Assembly (NCBI RefSeq): GCF_029633865.1
Contig: NC_079219.1
Location: 19,669,717-19,733,716, forward strand
Length of the DNA stretch: 64,000 nt
Direction: 5' to 3'
From: Lampris incognitus
Taxonomy: Eukaryota > Chordata > Actinopteri > Lampriformes > Lampridae
Part shown: positions 22,950-46,301 of the stretch, piece after piece
Numbering within the stretch: the stretch's first letter is position 1
How the letters are laid out: each line of letters begins with the position of its first letter
Program-made: the position numbers and the translations under genes
The notes under the pieces: model-generated
Told to the model about the DNA's origin: nothing
Seen by the model: the letters and a program-made list of their open reading frames with translations, nothing else
The model's database searches: none

Positions 22950-23940
22950 CCGCTACAATGTAGCGGTTTGGTTATCCACCCGTCTAAATCTCCCTCCTCT
23001 TCATCCTGCCAGCTAACCGCCTTCTCCCTGCCCCTAAACCCCCCCCCACTCCAACTCCCTCCCCCCAAATGCTCAGAATAATCTGAAATGCCGAGAAAAG
23101 TGGTTTTAGCCATTTTTAGAAAAATGCATATTTTGCATAATTATGCATAATTTTAATTTTCTGGGATTTTTTCCCTTACTCTCTGAGACAATACCTACCA
23201 CCTCCAAAAAGAATTAGGATCATAAATGCTTTAGTTTTCGGTCAACACACACACACACTAACACCACACACACACACATTACGAAAATATATGAGTGAAG
23301 AAAAACCCCGCTACAATGTAGCGGTTTGGTTATCCACCCGTCTAAATCTCCCTCCTCTTCATCCTGCCAGCTAACCGCCTCCCCCCTGCCCCTACCCTCC
23401 CACTCCAACTCCAACTCCCTCCCGCCGAAAGCTCAGAATCATCTGAAATGCCGAGAAAAGTGGTTCCCCCCCACTCCAACTCCCTCCTTCCAAATGCTCA
23501 GAATCATCTGAAATGCCGAGAAAAGTGATTTTTAGCCATTTTTGGAAAAATTCATATTTTGCATAATTATGCATAATTATTATAATTATTTTAATTTTCT
23601 GCTATTTTTCTGGTCCTCTCTGGAACAATACCTACCACCTCCAAAAAAAATTAGGATCATAAGGGCATTTTTGCAAAATCCATATATTTTGCATAATGCC
23701 AAAGTCCCAGAAATTTTTTTTATACAGTTGAAAAAATCAAAGATGCTCAGAAATCATCTGAAATGCCGAGAAAAGTGGTTTTTAGCCATTTTTAGAAAAT
23801 GCATATTTTGCATGTTTATGCATAATTATGCATAGTTTTAATTTTTTGAGATTTTTCCCGTACTCTGGAGCAATACCTACCACCTCCAAAAAGAATTAGG
23901 ATCATAAGTGCTTTAGTTTTCGGTCCCGCTATCTACACTA
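22950..23940 (+). repeat. Internal tandem-like repeat units
   Basis: CGCTACAATGTAGCGGTTTG followed by TTATCCACCCGTCTAAATC occurs at about 22971 and 23309. AATCATCTGAAATGCCGAGA followed by a TTTTAGCCATTTTTRGAAAA / GCATAATTATGC / CTACCACCTCCAAAAAG block occurs at about 23071, 23438, 23500 and 23751. CCGCTACA-A-TGTAGCGG is an 8-bp-arm palindrome. Confidence 0.75.
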
Positions 23941-23966
23941 ACTAACTAACTAACTAACTAACTAAC
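23936..23966. repeat. (CTAA)n tetranucleotide repeat
   Basis: About seven ACTA/CTAA units inside the composite 22725-24150, followed by CA. Confidence 0.93.
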
Positions 23967-24159
23967 ACACACACACATTACGAAAATATATGAGTAGATC
24001 ATGTGTACTGTATAAGGGGTGGGGATACCTGCAGTCAGTTTAGACTGAAGATGTCACTTAGCTGAGTGATGAAACGTATCTGTTAATAAACGTTGTGTCC
24101 AGATGAACTGATTCAACCTTCTTTGATTTTCTTACCTGGATTATTGAGCATGCGTCAAG

Positions 24160-25300
24160 ACATTACTCCCTACAGAAACCAACTTTGGGGGATTCCGCTG
24201 AAAAGATAATTATTCAGCATAACATCCAACAGCAGACCACACACTGGTATTCCTTGTTCGTTTTCAAATACATACTGTAGAACATTGTAAACCATACCAT
24301 TTGAGAAAGTTTTGTGATTCACAATGTAACAGCTCAAAAGACGGGCTCGTCCGGGATTTGAACCCGGGACCTCTCGCACCCTAAGCGAGAATCATACCCC
24401 TAGACCAACGAGCCTATAAGCTCAACAGTTTAAATACAAATTCCAGAAGTTACAGTTCTGCCACGTTGTCTCAAAGTTCAGACTTCTGATTCTCTCCGTT
24501 AGTTTACCCTGAGCTGCCATCTACTGGCGTTTTATGTTACTGCAGCTTATTGCTGTAACATAAAAACCAACACCTCACAGAGGGAAACTGCATACGACAA
24601 TGTCAATTTAAAAAACATTTTCCTTCTATCTAACTATATATCTAACAAGGCCATTGCACTTTGTAAAAATTAATGTGCAAATCCTGTTGAAAAAATTCAT
24701 ATATCCACAAGGCCCTGATATAATTCCCAATTTTATTGAGTTTTTTTTTTAAACATTTATAGACATAAATCCAGCTTTAAGAAAAGGCAACATGCAGGTG
24801 ATAGCAGCACATTTCAAACGCACACATTCAAAAAAGAACATCCAACAAAACATGTCCAAACAAACAACAGGGTGACATTTTTCTTTGAGCCTCCAACAAA
24901 AGATCCAAATTGAGAGGTAGCGTTCAATTTCAACCCTAGAAAAAAAAGGTCAGAATATGGATTAAAAAAAAAAAGAAAAAAAAAGGCTTTGTCCAAGACA
25001 TATGTCTTATGCTAGGTTTTACTGAGCCACAAACAGCTTATTTCCTTTAAGCAACTGCTGCCTGTGTAAAGTAAAGTATACTTTGGCTGTTGTGAGAGAA
25101 ACTGAAGGTAACACACTACATTTGCAGAAGGGACTGAAGAAGTGAAGAGTTGACTTCACCTTGTAACTTAACACCACCTGTCACGTACATAGAGCTCACG
25201 CCTGTTTCTGGCCATGCATCTGGGAATGCTTACAACCGAAGCTGTCTAAACTTAGTTTGGTACCACCGATGCCCTGAGCACAACCCGTCCACAGTCACAG
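24160..25300 (-). repeat. tRNA-Pro segmental duplication, unit A (longest)
   Basis: Diverged flanks shared with units B and C surround the tRNA: the CTTTGGGGGA block at about 24184, CCATCTACTGGCG at about 24517, the CACAAGGCCCTGATATAATT block at about 24705, GCCACAAACAGCTTATTTCC at about 25026 and a GATGCCCTGAGCACAACCC block at about 25268. Sequence between the landmarks aligns in order. Confidence 0.8.
24343..24414 (-). tRNA. tRNA-Pro (anticodon AGG), copy 1
   Basis: 72 nt folding as a standard cloverleaf. The 7-bp acceptor GGCTCGT pairs with ACGAGCC, discriminator C. The anticodon stem-loop is CTCGC-TTAGGGT-GCGAG, giving AGG. A box TGGTCTAGGGG; B box GGTTCAAATCC. A TTTT Pol III terminator follows within 4-8 nt (24339-24336). 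No intron. It lies downstream of NT5C3A in duplicated unit A. Confidence 0.95.
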
Positions 25301-26324
25301 GATCACAGGAGGCGGCTTTCAATGTAAAAACCCTTTGCGTGGTGGGGAACTCAAAACTAAGCTGACTGGGATATTAGACTAAGTGAACTCACCCCTCCTC
25401 TGAATAGGTATCAATGCTCTTATGAATCCAAACTATCTGGGGGAATCATTGTACAAAGAGATTAAAGTGCATTTTTTTCTGACCAACTGAATGATGCCAA
25501 ATTCTCCAGCTTCAGTTCCTGTGTTGATATCTGAGCTTTAAAATTTTCTAAAACGGATACCATGTCTGTTGGCTTCTGTACTACAGTATTTTAAAAATGT
25601 TGCAGAAAAATACAAACAATGATATACTGGTGATTTATGGTTCCACTGTAATTTATCTGACATGACTTTCATGACCATTTGGTCTTTAAAATTTAATCAA
25701 ACTCCCATTCTCCAGTCTCAAAAATATATAGGAGTTAAAAAGAATTCCTCATTCTTTTCTTCATATCAGAAAAATTTAGGATGACTGCCTGTGAGGTGAA
25801 ATGCATGCTGGGATCGATCTAGAAAAATCTTGTCTTCCTGTGGGTGTCTGGTTTATGTGTAAACTTTTATACAACGATACAAAAATTACAATGTCAAAAA
25901 TCATATGAACAACAATTGTAACAGTAATGGGAAAATTATAGAGAACGTTATTTTTTCTGATTTTGTTTTTTTCATTTTCAAAGGTTGGAGAAAGACGGCA
26001 TGGGGAAACAATCAACACACGGACAAATTACACACCAAAGACAAGCAATGCTGCTGTGTGTACTTTTATATAAGTGTTCATTCAGGACTTGTACAATGTC
26101 TCTTTAAAACAAGGATGTGAGTGGTTTCTAGAGATCGGGTCAGCGACTTGCTGGGGCCACATCCAGAGTAGAAGAACAATGATAGTTTCGTTCGGTGGAA
26201 AGGTCACTGCCACCTGGGATTGGGAGAGGTCTTGAAGTGTATCACATACTGTGGGCCTCAGGGTTGGAGGGGTCGATACATGGGCTGGTGGTAGGATTAA
26301 ATGAAGGTGAATCAGGGGGCAGAG
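25301..26324. other. Region 3' of NT5C3A stop, probable 3' UTR or flank
   Basis: Unique AT-rich sequence. Part is presumably NT5C3A 3' UTR; the polyadenylation site was not identified. Confidence 0.45.
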
Positions 26325-37719
<11,395 letters not shown>

Positions 37720-38879
37720 CTAAACAGACAAGAGAGAGAGAAATACATACACAGAATGACAGTCAGATGGACAGATACACACACAGACACACAGTCCAAT
37801 ACACAAAACACATTCATCAGTCCCTGATATTACAACTGCACATTAACTCTAGCTGCCCAGTAAAACCATTGCCTCCTACTGTCAGAGAACGACTGCACCT
37901 TCTGCCCACAGATACAGGCCCCCCATTCTCTCTGGGCCCTGGACTCTAACCTGCCTTTTGTTTCATCTCTAATTATGACTGCTTCTTTTTCTGCTATGCA
38001 TAATTTTAGCAGGACTGTGTAACAATGTTGGAGGGACACTTTCCAGACAGAAACGTCTTAATGGAGTCTTCCTGCCAAACAAGGCATTCCTTTCTGAGGT
38101 GCTTGGAGCACAGTGTTGTGCGACCTCGTCTCTTGGACAAATAAATAAAAGCTCTACTTTGCATAAACTTAAAGCACCCCTCCACTCAAAAATGTGTTTT
38201 TCTTATGTTTGTGTCCCCTAAAATGTCTGACCTTGACTATAATGACTTGTATCTGTGCAAAGCTTGTCACTTGAGCGATGAGATTCCTCTTCTGGAAGAG
38301 GAGTTGTCTGTGCACTTCCCTAAAATCTGAGTTTCAAATGTACCTCGGCAAGCTAGATTTGGTACATCACAAATCCGCAAGCCAAATGCTATCTAATATG
38401 CAATGCAGGGTGGGCAAAACAAAACCTGCACAGAGCGCACTTGTCAGTACAGAGAGCTATCCCTCGCCGGCAATAACGAGCCACAGCAACCCTGTCCAAT
38501 TTACTCTTCTTCTTTTTGCAATCGGTTTCTGGTTCGAACATTTATGGCCGAATTGCTCCTATATTACCACTTGCTATTGTACATGTTACAAGTCCCAGGG
38601 GGTTGGGATCCCATGAACAGGTAATACTTGTGGACAACCTGTTAGGAACAGGGGAAAAAGAGAAGTAACGAGGAGGGACAGTGTTTGCTGTGTTCTTTAG
38701 TTCTTCTCGTCAGCACCTGAAGCAAGACGGCAGCTTTCGACGCTACCTAGCATAAATTCCCTCTCTGACAGGGCCCCCCTGAGGTGAAAACTAGAGCAGC
38801 ATTCATTTGAAAGTATTGGTAGACTAAAAATCAAACAAAACAATCGTCAGGAAAATAAAAAGTATATTAATTCAGTATA

Positions 38880-39780
38880 TCACAAAATTGTGACCATACA
38901 TTCAGTGGGCATCACATGCTCCCCAACAACACAAATGGCTCCTGACATAATAACTCTCCAGACCGACTTACACCCCAAATGTCTGGTAACAATAAGCATT
39001 CAAGGTAAGTTTCTATACTTAAGACCCATATGTGGGAATACTGTAAAGCATTACTGGTGGGTAGGGTAGTGTTTGGTATGGTAACGTCTGATATGGATGT
39101 GTGAAATGATAAGCTGGTACTGCTGTCAGTGTGATTATGGGGGTCAGGGTAGGTGGAAGAGGCCCGTCTTCACATGTAGGCTCAACACACTGTTCCTGCT
39201 CGCCATAACCCTCTGATAGCTCAACCTCCTCAAGTGGGTCGTCCTCTATTATTTCCTTTCCAGTTCTCTCATTTCCTTTCCAGATGTCTCCACTCCAACT
39301 CTTTCCTTTTCTGTTGCAGGTTCAGTGTGACTAGGACTTCGAGGATTACCGGTAAGTACATTGTTCTCCTGTCTGTATCCACTTTCTGCAGGCATCTGCA
39401 GCCAGTATGGGTACCTGGGAGTTCCATCATCATCCAAGTCTGTCTCGCTCTGTTGGACAAGTGGCATTTCGCTCTCAGTCACTTTGTGTCTATTATTTCT
39501 CCTTTTCTTTCTAGGTGCTGGTGGCTTTACTCGTGCAGGTAAGTCTGCAGGTAGGTCGTTAACCAGATGTAGCAGGTTTTAGTGTAGGACACGTGACCTT
39601 GACCCATATGTCTCCGAGACCACTCTGTACACCGGACTGTCGTCGACTCTTTCCTTTACAACATAGACTGTGTTTTCTCATTAAGCCCTTAGCCTTCCAG
39701 GTCCACCTCTCTCGCCCAGATTATGTACAAGAACTCTGTTGCCTGGTTGCAAGATGGCCCCCCTCACATGTTGGTAAGAT
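38880..39780 (-). pseudogene. Possible Ty3/gypsy-like pol C-terminal relic
   Basis: Minus-strand fragments with VLHxNLL-like and PPAPRKKRRNNR segments (about 39640-39500) resemble the degenerate C-terminal end of fish gypsy pol proteins. Several stops and shifts. No LTR could be paired. Weak call from composition and order only. Confidence 0.28.
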
Positions 39781-39844
39781 GTAAGAATGTAAGATGGGGT
39801 TTAGAGTTTGCAATTAGTTGGGGGTAGCAGACTAGATGTTCTAA

Positions 39845-39846
<2 letters not shown>

Positions 39847-39884
<38 letters not shown>
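39847..39884. repeat. (CA)n microsatellite
   Basis: Nineteen CA units in the NT5C3A first intron. Confidence 0.95.
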
Positions 39885-39886
<2 letters not shown>

Positions 39887-40091
39887 TGGAGTAGTGGGGG
39901 GGTCTTGAGGGGGGATAAGGAACAGCTGATGTTTTGGAATTCAACACTGTTATATAACGAGGCAAATTACCACCCAAACAACCCTACCCCCATTCCCCCA
40001 GGGAGATCAGGGCAGATTTTCTTTTTTTGGGGGGGGGGGGGCTAATGTTTGGTATCCATCGGTGTTGGATAACAAGTAAAATTACCACCCA

Positions 40092-43000
40092 GACTTCCGG
40101 TATGGCGACCGAAGGAAGCAGATGCACAGAGCAGCTCCTGAGCGATTTCTTAAACCCTTACTAGTCATGTCATCAGTAAACCTTGAATGTACTCAGTGTT
40201 GCAGGAACGGGCTACAATATGAATTTCAATAATGTCTGGCAAAAATAAGACCGGCGCCCAAAGAGGAAAAACTACGATCACGTACCCTACCATGCCTCCA
40301 GAGACTAAGCTAAAAACGGTTACTGCACCTGAAGTAGCTAACTCCACTCTGACAATTGCCAACCTCATAGTTGAACTGGAGAAGAATAGAGCAGCGATTT
40401 CTGCTGAAATACAAGCTTCGCTGTCTCCTATTCAAATGACCTTAAATGCGGTTCGAATCAAGGATGGAGGATTTGGGCTCTCGTATGATTGCAATGGATA
40501 CTGCCCTCTCCGACCATAGTGACGGGCTAATCAGCATTGAAACACAGCCGAAACAACTCCAAACTGAAAACAGTCAACTTAAACACAAGACAGAAGACCT
40601 TGAAAATCGCTCTCATCGAAACAACATCACAGTAGTTGGACTACCCGAAGGTTACGAGGGACGTTTGGCCACAGATTTTAGGTCTACATTTTTCATTGAC
40701 ATATTGCAAGACAAATCGTTCACCTCACCACCAGAGCTTGAAATGGCACACCGCACGTTGAGAGCAAAACCAGGGGAAGGGGAAGGAGAACGGCCTCGAC
40801 CCAAGATCATTCGCTTTCTACGCTACAAACAGAGGGACTAGGTACTTGCCCTAGCGAGAAAACGAGGTCAACTTGCATATCAGGGTCAAGGACTCTTTAT
40901 TTTTCCAGACATGAGCAGCAAGCTGGCCAAGAAGCACACCACATTCCTCACAATCAAGTCCAAACTCTACAAGAGAGGTATTAAGTTCACACTCCGCCAT
41001 CCAGCTGTACTTACACTAACACATCAGGGCGGGGAGCACAAGTTTCACACCGCAGAAGAGGCTGAAACGTTCTACAATCAACACAAGCCTGCAACGTACA
41101 CGGCTCCTGAAATACTGCTCAGGCTTTCCTATTTGGTCCGGGACATGCATCAATTATATTAATAATTAAATAATTACAGGTGTCACGGTGGGAAGCTGAT
41201 TTGGCAACCGTACACCTCGGCCCTTTTTTGAAACTTGATTATTTCAACCCGGCAAAGCTCCTCGTTATAATGCTAAACTTTGACTTTGGATTGTGTACCT
41301 GTAGCATTGGAATATGGGCTTAGCATTAATTCTGGACACTACAATTTGACTTTTTCCCCACTGCCGCGCTCACTATAATATCAGCTTCCTTAAGCCCAGT
41401 ACACGAAAAACGGAGTCACTTCAGACAACTACGTCATCCACTGAATACAGTAGACTACGTGAGACTTCTCTTTTTTCAAACTGCAGTCATCTCAAATTCA
41501 GGGAATACCCCAGTCTAGTATTCCCTTCAAATTATCTAGCACCAAGCTTAAATATTTAGGAATAAATATTACTATTTCTATCCACTGTCTATGTGAGGAA
41601 AATCTTACAGCTCTAACGGCAACGGTAAAAACGGATCTGCAGAAATGGAACAGCCTACCCCTCTCCCTAGCAGATAGAGTACAATCCATTAAAATGTACA
41701 TGCTCCCCAGATACTTATTTCAATGCCTACCTATTTTTCTTTTACACATAAACACTTCTTTCGCCAGTTGGATCCAATAATTTCAAATTTTATATGGGGG
41801 GTAAAATCCCATGAATTCGGATATTTTTGCTCCAGAGGGGGAGGTTACAGGGGGGACTTGGTCTACCAAATTTTCAATCATATTACTGGGCCACTAACAT
41901 GCATAAAATGCACTCTGGATCTCAGACACTGATGATAACTGGATTCAATTAGAAGCTAACTCTTGTCATTCTTCATCCCTAAAAGCACTGGTGTGTAGCA
42001 GTCTTCAATTTAAGCCGAGACAGCACTCCTCTAACCCCATAGTAATTATCACTTTGAAAATCGGCAACAATTTAGGCAACAGTTCAGCTGGACTTCGCTG
42101 CTCCTAGCTACACCTATCTGCAACTATCAACTCTTTCAACCAGCCAAGATTGTTTCAAGATTTGCCGTCTGGCACAGACAAGGCCTATCCTGCCTGGGTG
42201 ATCGTTATGTTGATGGCCTGTTTGTTAGCTTTGCACAACTACGTTCCACATTCAAACTTGAACATTCTGTTCTGTTTAGATATTTCCAAATTCACAACTT
42301 TGCCAAATCCAACACCCCAGCATTTCCGCAGGCTCCGCCCACATCAGGCATTGACCATCTTCTTGCAGTTACTGACTTGCCAAAAGGCCATATTTCTTTT
42401 ATCTGCAGCAACTCCCCTTGCTCTGCATAAGATCAAGACAGGCTGGGAGACTGAACTGGGTATCACTCTGTCCAATGATTGGTGGGACACTGCAATAAGT
42501 GCAGTACACTCATCCTACTCTTGTGCGAGGCTTAGTCTCATTCAATTCAGAGTCCTTCATAGGATCCATTTTCGTAAAGCAAGATTATTGAAGACTTACC
42601 CAAACCTCTGATATTTGTGACAGATGCTCTCAGGCACCAGCAGACTTGACTCATACTATGTTCTGGACATGCCCGAGTTTGACGGAATCCTGGGGGTCTT
42701 TCTTTGACCTTATATCGGAGATTTTGGAATTGAATTTGGACCCATCACCTTAAATTGCTATCTTTGGTGTCCCTGAGGAGGGAGTTAAAATTACTGCTAA
42801 ACAAATTAATGTAATCTCCTTTGCCTCTTTAATTGCCCATCATCATATTCTCCTCCAGTGGAAAAATCGCTCACCCCCCCTCAAACATGTCCTGGTTACG
42901 GGACAATGTAATTTCTGACATTGGAAAAGATCAAATTTGCTGTCCGGGGCTCAGCTGAAAATTTTTACAAACACCGGCAGCCTCTTATCTCTCAATTTGA

Positions 43001-43592
43001 AACGTTGCACTCTATCCCATTGGACTAGAGCAGTGGATGTATGATTTGGTTTAAATAACTGTGTATTGTTCTGGGATATGCACGTGCATGCATATAAATA
43101 TAGTGTGTATATAGGTACATTAGGCATGTGTTTCTGTTGGTAGGCATACGTGCAGGTATAACAATGTGCAAGTACATACATCTTGGACTGTGGCCTTGTG
43201 GGGTGCAGGTGGTTTTTGAGGGCAGACCGATATGTTGATTTGATGTGTTACCAATTGTCCATACCTTTGTTTTTTTTTATTTCTTTATGTTATACAAGTA
43301 TTTTGTTATCTTTGCTTATTCAATTCACTCATTTATTATCACCATTATTATTGCTGTTGTGGTTGTTTGTGATGTTAGCTATTAGGAGGGAGACAATGTT
43401 TATTGGTGGCTTCTCTTTTATATATATATATAATATTTTTCTTTGTATTGTGTGTTTTTGTTGAGGTGCAGGGGTTGGGTGGGGTGGAAGGGTGGGTGGG
43501 GAAAAGAGAATATGAAAAATGGTGACCTGTAAACCCAGTATTGTGTTTATTATTTGCTCATTTTTCATCAACAAAAAAATATATATTAAAAA
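40092..43592 (+). mobile_element. L1-clade LINE with large internal ORF2 deletion
   Basis: Target duplications AAAATTACCACCCA (40078-40091) and AAAATTACTACCCA (43593-43606), one mismatch. ORF1 (40232-41162) is an L1 ORF1-like protein: a coiled-coil-like region, NRSHRNNITVVGLPEG (RRM region) and PRPKIIRFLRYKQRD. It is broken by a frameshift near 40450-40515 and a TAG at 40842. ORF2 keeps only the C-terminal third from about 41520 (LKYLGINITIS, SLADRVQSIKMYMLP, WWDTAISAVHSSYSCARLSL). The endonuclease and the catalytic RT part are missing. A-rich 3' end. Confidence 0.85.
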
Positions 43593-43799
43593 AAAATTAC
43601 TACCCAAATACCACCGCTCACCCACATGTCTTTAACTCCCCCAGCATGAACAGGGTCAGAGGACAGAGAGAGTGAGAAACAGAGAGAGGCTGGATGACCT
43701 CACTAGCAGAAGAGAGATGAAAAGCAAATAAAAGGACATTCATAGCACTGATGCTATTGACAATTGAGCCATTTTCTGTATCAGATTTGAAAGTCTGTG

Positions 43800-43935
43800 T
43801 TTAGGTGTCCTGATGCATGCTCAGTAATGCAGGTAAGAAAATCGAAGATGGGTGAATCAGTTCATCCGGACACGACATTTATTGACAGATACATTTCATG
43901 ACTCATCTAAGTGACCTCTTCAGTCATCTGTGTTT
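43800..43935 (-). mobile_element. PLE tail fragment
   Basis: GCATGCTCAGTAATGCAGGT, then GTGAATCAGTTCATC, CATTTCATGACTCATCTAAG and TGACCTCTTCAGTC: a minus-strand copy of the tail. Confidence 0.75.
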
Positions 43936-44730
43936 AGGTGAAGGCCATCCCTTCAGAAGTGGTTCTGTTTCGACTGAGGAGTGACAGGTACGCCTGAACA
44001 AACCAATTCACCTCTAAGACCAACTGATGAGGGTAGTTAGAATTCCTTTTTTCTCGAACTCTAGCAGCCTCATGCGAAAACCTTTGAGAATGACGATGGC
44101 GGCAAGTTTCAGCCTAAACCTTCAGGGTTTGCACAGAGATCTAATGAAGACTCAGACTCCTGTGTTTGGCCCCTGGGCAGCCATTGCTGGAGGGTCTACG
44201 CCCATTCAGCTGACAGGTTTACGGGGACTACCGAGAGAAAATCAGAAAGTCTTGCAAACAGACCCTGTCATGCAACTGTCAACAAGTCAATGCAAGAACA
44301 CAATGAATGCAGATCCGAGCTAGTTAATGTGTGTTTAAGTGTTCAGTTGTCTGTACATGTGAATATATAAGGAGAGGCTCATTTTTAACACAAGTACATG
44401 ATCTGACTTGCCCCACAGCTGTATTTACAAAACTACACTGAACATCTTGGCTTTATGCATTAGCCCTGGCTTACTATGCTGCAGGGACATCTACCCAAGT
44501 GTACTGCAGTGTGCATGGCTGTGTCTAGCAACAGGGATTTCTACTTCTCATATTTCCATTTTGTTGTTTTTTCATGTCGTCTATGATTTGGTATTATTTG
44601 TGCAAAGCAATCTGCATCACGAGTTGTTACTTTCACTTTTAGTTGCTTTGTCATCTGTTAAGTTTTCTGAGATACGCCCAGTGCCACCATATCAATGTTA
44701 CCCGGATACACAACACCCTACCCCCACCCC

Positions 44731-44732
<2 letters not shown>

Positions 44733-44767
<35 letters not shown>
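44733..44767. repeat. (CA)n microsatellite
   Basis: About 17 CA units in the NT5C3A first intron. Confidence 0.95.
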
Positions 44768-44769
<2 letters not shown>

Positions 44770-45459
44770 ACTCACAATTGAAAACTTGCTTCAAATTCTT
44801 GATGCAAGAATATCTGCCATCTTACCTTCAAACCGTTCAATTTGCCTGTTTTGTTTTTTCGGGGGGGGGGGGTTGGTGTGAGCCCGCTCGGCAAATGAGG
44901 CACCGTTGTATTAAAAGCATACACATCAGTTAAAACTGTTAGAAGGTTTTTCCAGAGACAGCGTCGGCCATCAAAACACGCCGACATGAATACATTTAGA
45001 GGAAAGGAAGGCAAAGCTGAGCTGCAGGCGGTTTTTGCGGTGTTCTCCCCGTGTTCAGAACAAGCCTGCCTGCAAAACCTGAAAGTTCTGTACACAGAGC
45101 ACGAAATGCACCACCGCAAAGGACTGGTTATGTCACATCTTGTGCCTTGGTTTACTGTTTAGCTGTTCAGCCAACACTCTTAATCTGGACAACTTATAAT
45201 CAGACTGACAAAAGAAAAAGCTTTCATTGCCAAGTTTGTTCAACCAAACGAGCAACCGGTTAAAAAAATAAAATAAAAAGAGTTCAAAGGTCACCATCAC
45301 AGTATCTACATTATGAAGAAGTATTCCTGTTTCTAGAATGACCTTGGGTGATAGAGAAGATGATGTTATCTAATTTCTGAATTTATATCGGAGTAAAAAA
45401 AAACGTGATATTTTTGGCATTTGTAGAACTTTTCTGTATTAGAAATAAAGTCTACTCAG

Positions 45460-45461
<2 letters not shown>

Positions 45462-45499
<38 letters not shown>

Positions 45500-45522
45500 G
45501 CACGCACGCACGCACGCACACA
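45462..45522. repeat. (CA)n(CACG)n microsatellite beside putative NT5C3A exon 1 donor
   Basis: Lies about 10 bp intronward of the GTAAGG donor at 45532. Confidence 0.95.
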
Positions 45523-45532
45523 AACCCCTTAC

Positions 45533-45566
45533 CTCAGCTCTGTAGTCTCGGGCAAAGGAAGAGTGG
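45533..45566 (-). other. NT5C3A: Putative untranslated exon 1 of NT5C3A
   Basis: On the minus strand a consensus donor (GCTGAG|GTAAGG, exon edge 45533) lies about 60 bp downstream of a TATATAAA box. No in-frame ATG precedes the donor, and the CDS start lies exactly at the next acceptor, so the exon would be 5' UTR. The transcription start near 45566 is inferred from TATA spacing. The intron starts with a TGCG/TG repeat. Linkage to NT5C3A is inferred from position and strand only. Confidence 0.42.
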
Positions 45567-45592
45567 GGAAAACGTTCTCTCGCTGAAGATGG

Positions 45593-45670
45593 TTTATATA
45601 GCCACAGTTAAACAGGGGGGCGTCACTCAAAATAGATTACAGCAGATCACCCCACCCCTCCCCCTTGCAG
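45593..45670 (-). promoter_or_regulatory. NT5C3A: Putative NT5C3A core promoter: TATA box and CACCC/GC box
   Basis: Minus-strand TATATAAA at 45600-45593. About 50 bp upstream is a G-rich block (plus strand CACCCCACCCCTCCC, about 45649-45663) of the KLF/Sp1-binding CACCC type. CACCC plus TATA is typical of erythroid promoters, which would fit this enzyme's known red-cell role; that link is inference. Confidence 0.38.
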
Positions 45671-45711
45671 AGGGACAGGCAAAACACAAGCATACATGCA
45701 TACAGACACAT

Positions 45712-45751
<40 letters not shown>
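45712..45751. repeat. (CA)n microsatellite
   Basis: About 19 CA units upstream of the putative NT5C3A promoter. Confidence 0.95.
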
Positions 45752-45752
<1 letters not shown>

Positions 45753-46083
45753 AGAATTTGTGTGCTGCATTTTTACACAATTTGGATAATGCCATTATTT
45801 TCAGTCATAAAACTTGGTCTCACACACACACACACACAGTATAAATAGATGTGGAATGGGGCCAGTGTATAGACGTGGACATCTGTAACCCAGCCTTGTT
45901 CCAATTATTTGACCTTTGCCCCCTGGAGTGTGTGGGTGTGTGTGAGGGGGGGCGCTTCTAAAAATGATGCAAATATTGATCAATTATTGGAAGCACCCAT
46001 TGCCACCAGCCAATCTGCGTTATCAATGGCAAACACATTTCACCAATACCGATGAGCATATCCATTTCAAACCATACCTCCCA

Positions 46084-46301
<218 letters not shown>

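Larger units (their letters stand above)
22725..24150. mobile_element. Composite: inverted PLE tails flanking a satellite-like core
   Basis: Left arm (22725-22890) and right arm (about 23995-24150) are inverted copies of the PLE tail: GTTGAATCAGTTCATCTGGA on the left against TCCAGATGAACTGATTCAAC on the right, each with the GATGAAACG box and GTGGGGATA. Between them about 1.1 kb is built from repeated units (see separate entry). Confidence 0.75.

Noticed and set aside
23070-23930. CRISPR-like spaced repeats
   Set aside because: Unit sizes and spacers are irregular and the context is a eukaryotic transposon composite.
24040-24110. A classical active hammerhead ribozyme
   Set aside because: The CUGAUGA box is not intact in any copy and the triplet would be GUU; kept only as a candidate derived motif.
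11608-26324. RP9, the gene expected between NT5C3A and BBS9 in human
   Set aside because: No exon resembling it was recognised here or elsewhere in the window.
38150-38640. Possible unknown repeat starting AAAGCACCCCTCCACTC
   Set aside because: It has a repeat-like look, but no second copy, inverted ends or duplication could be found in the window.
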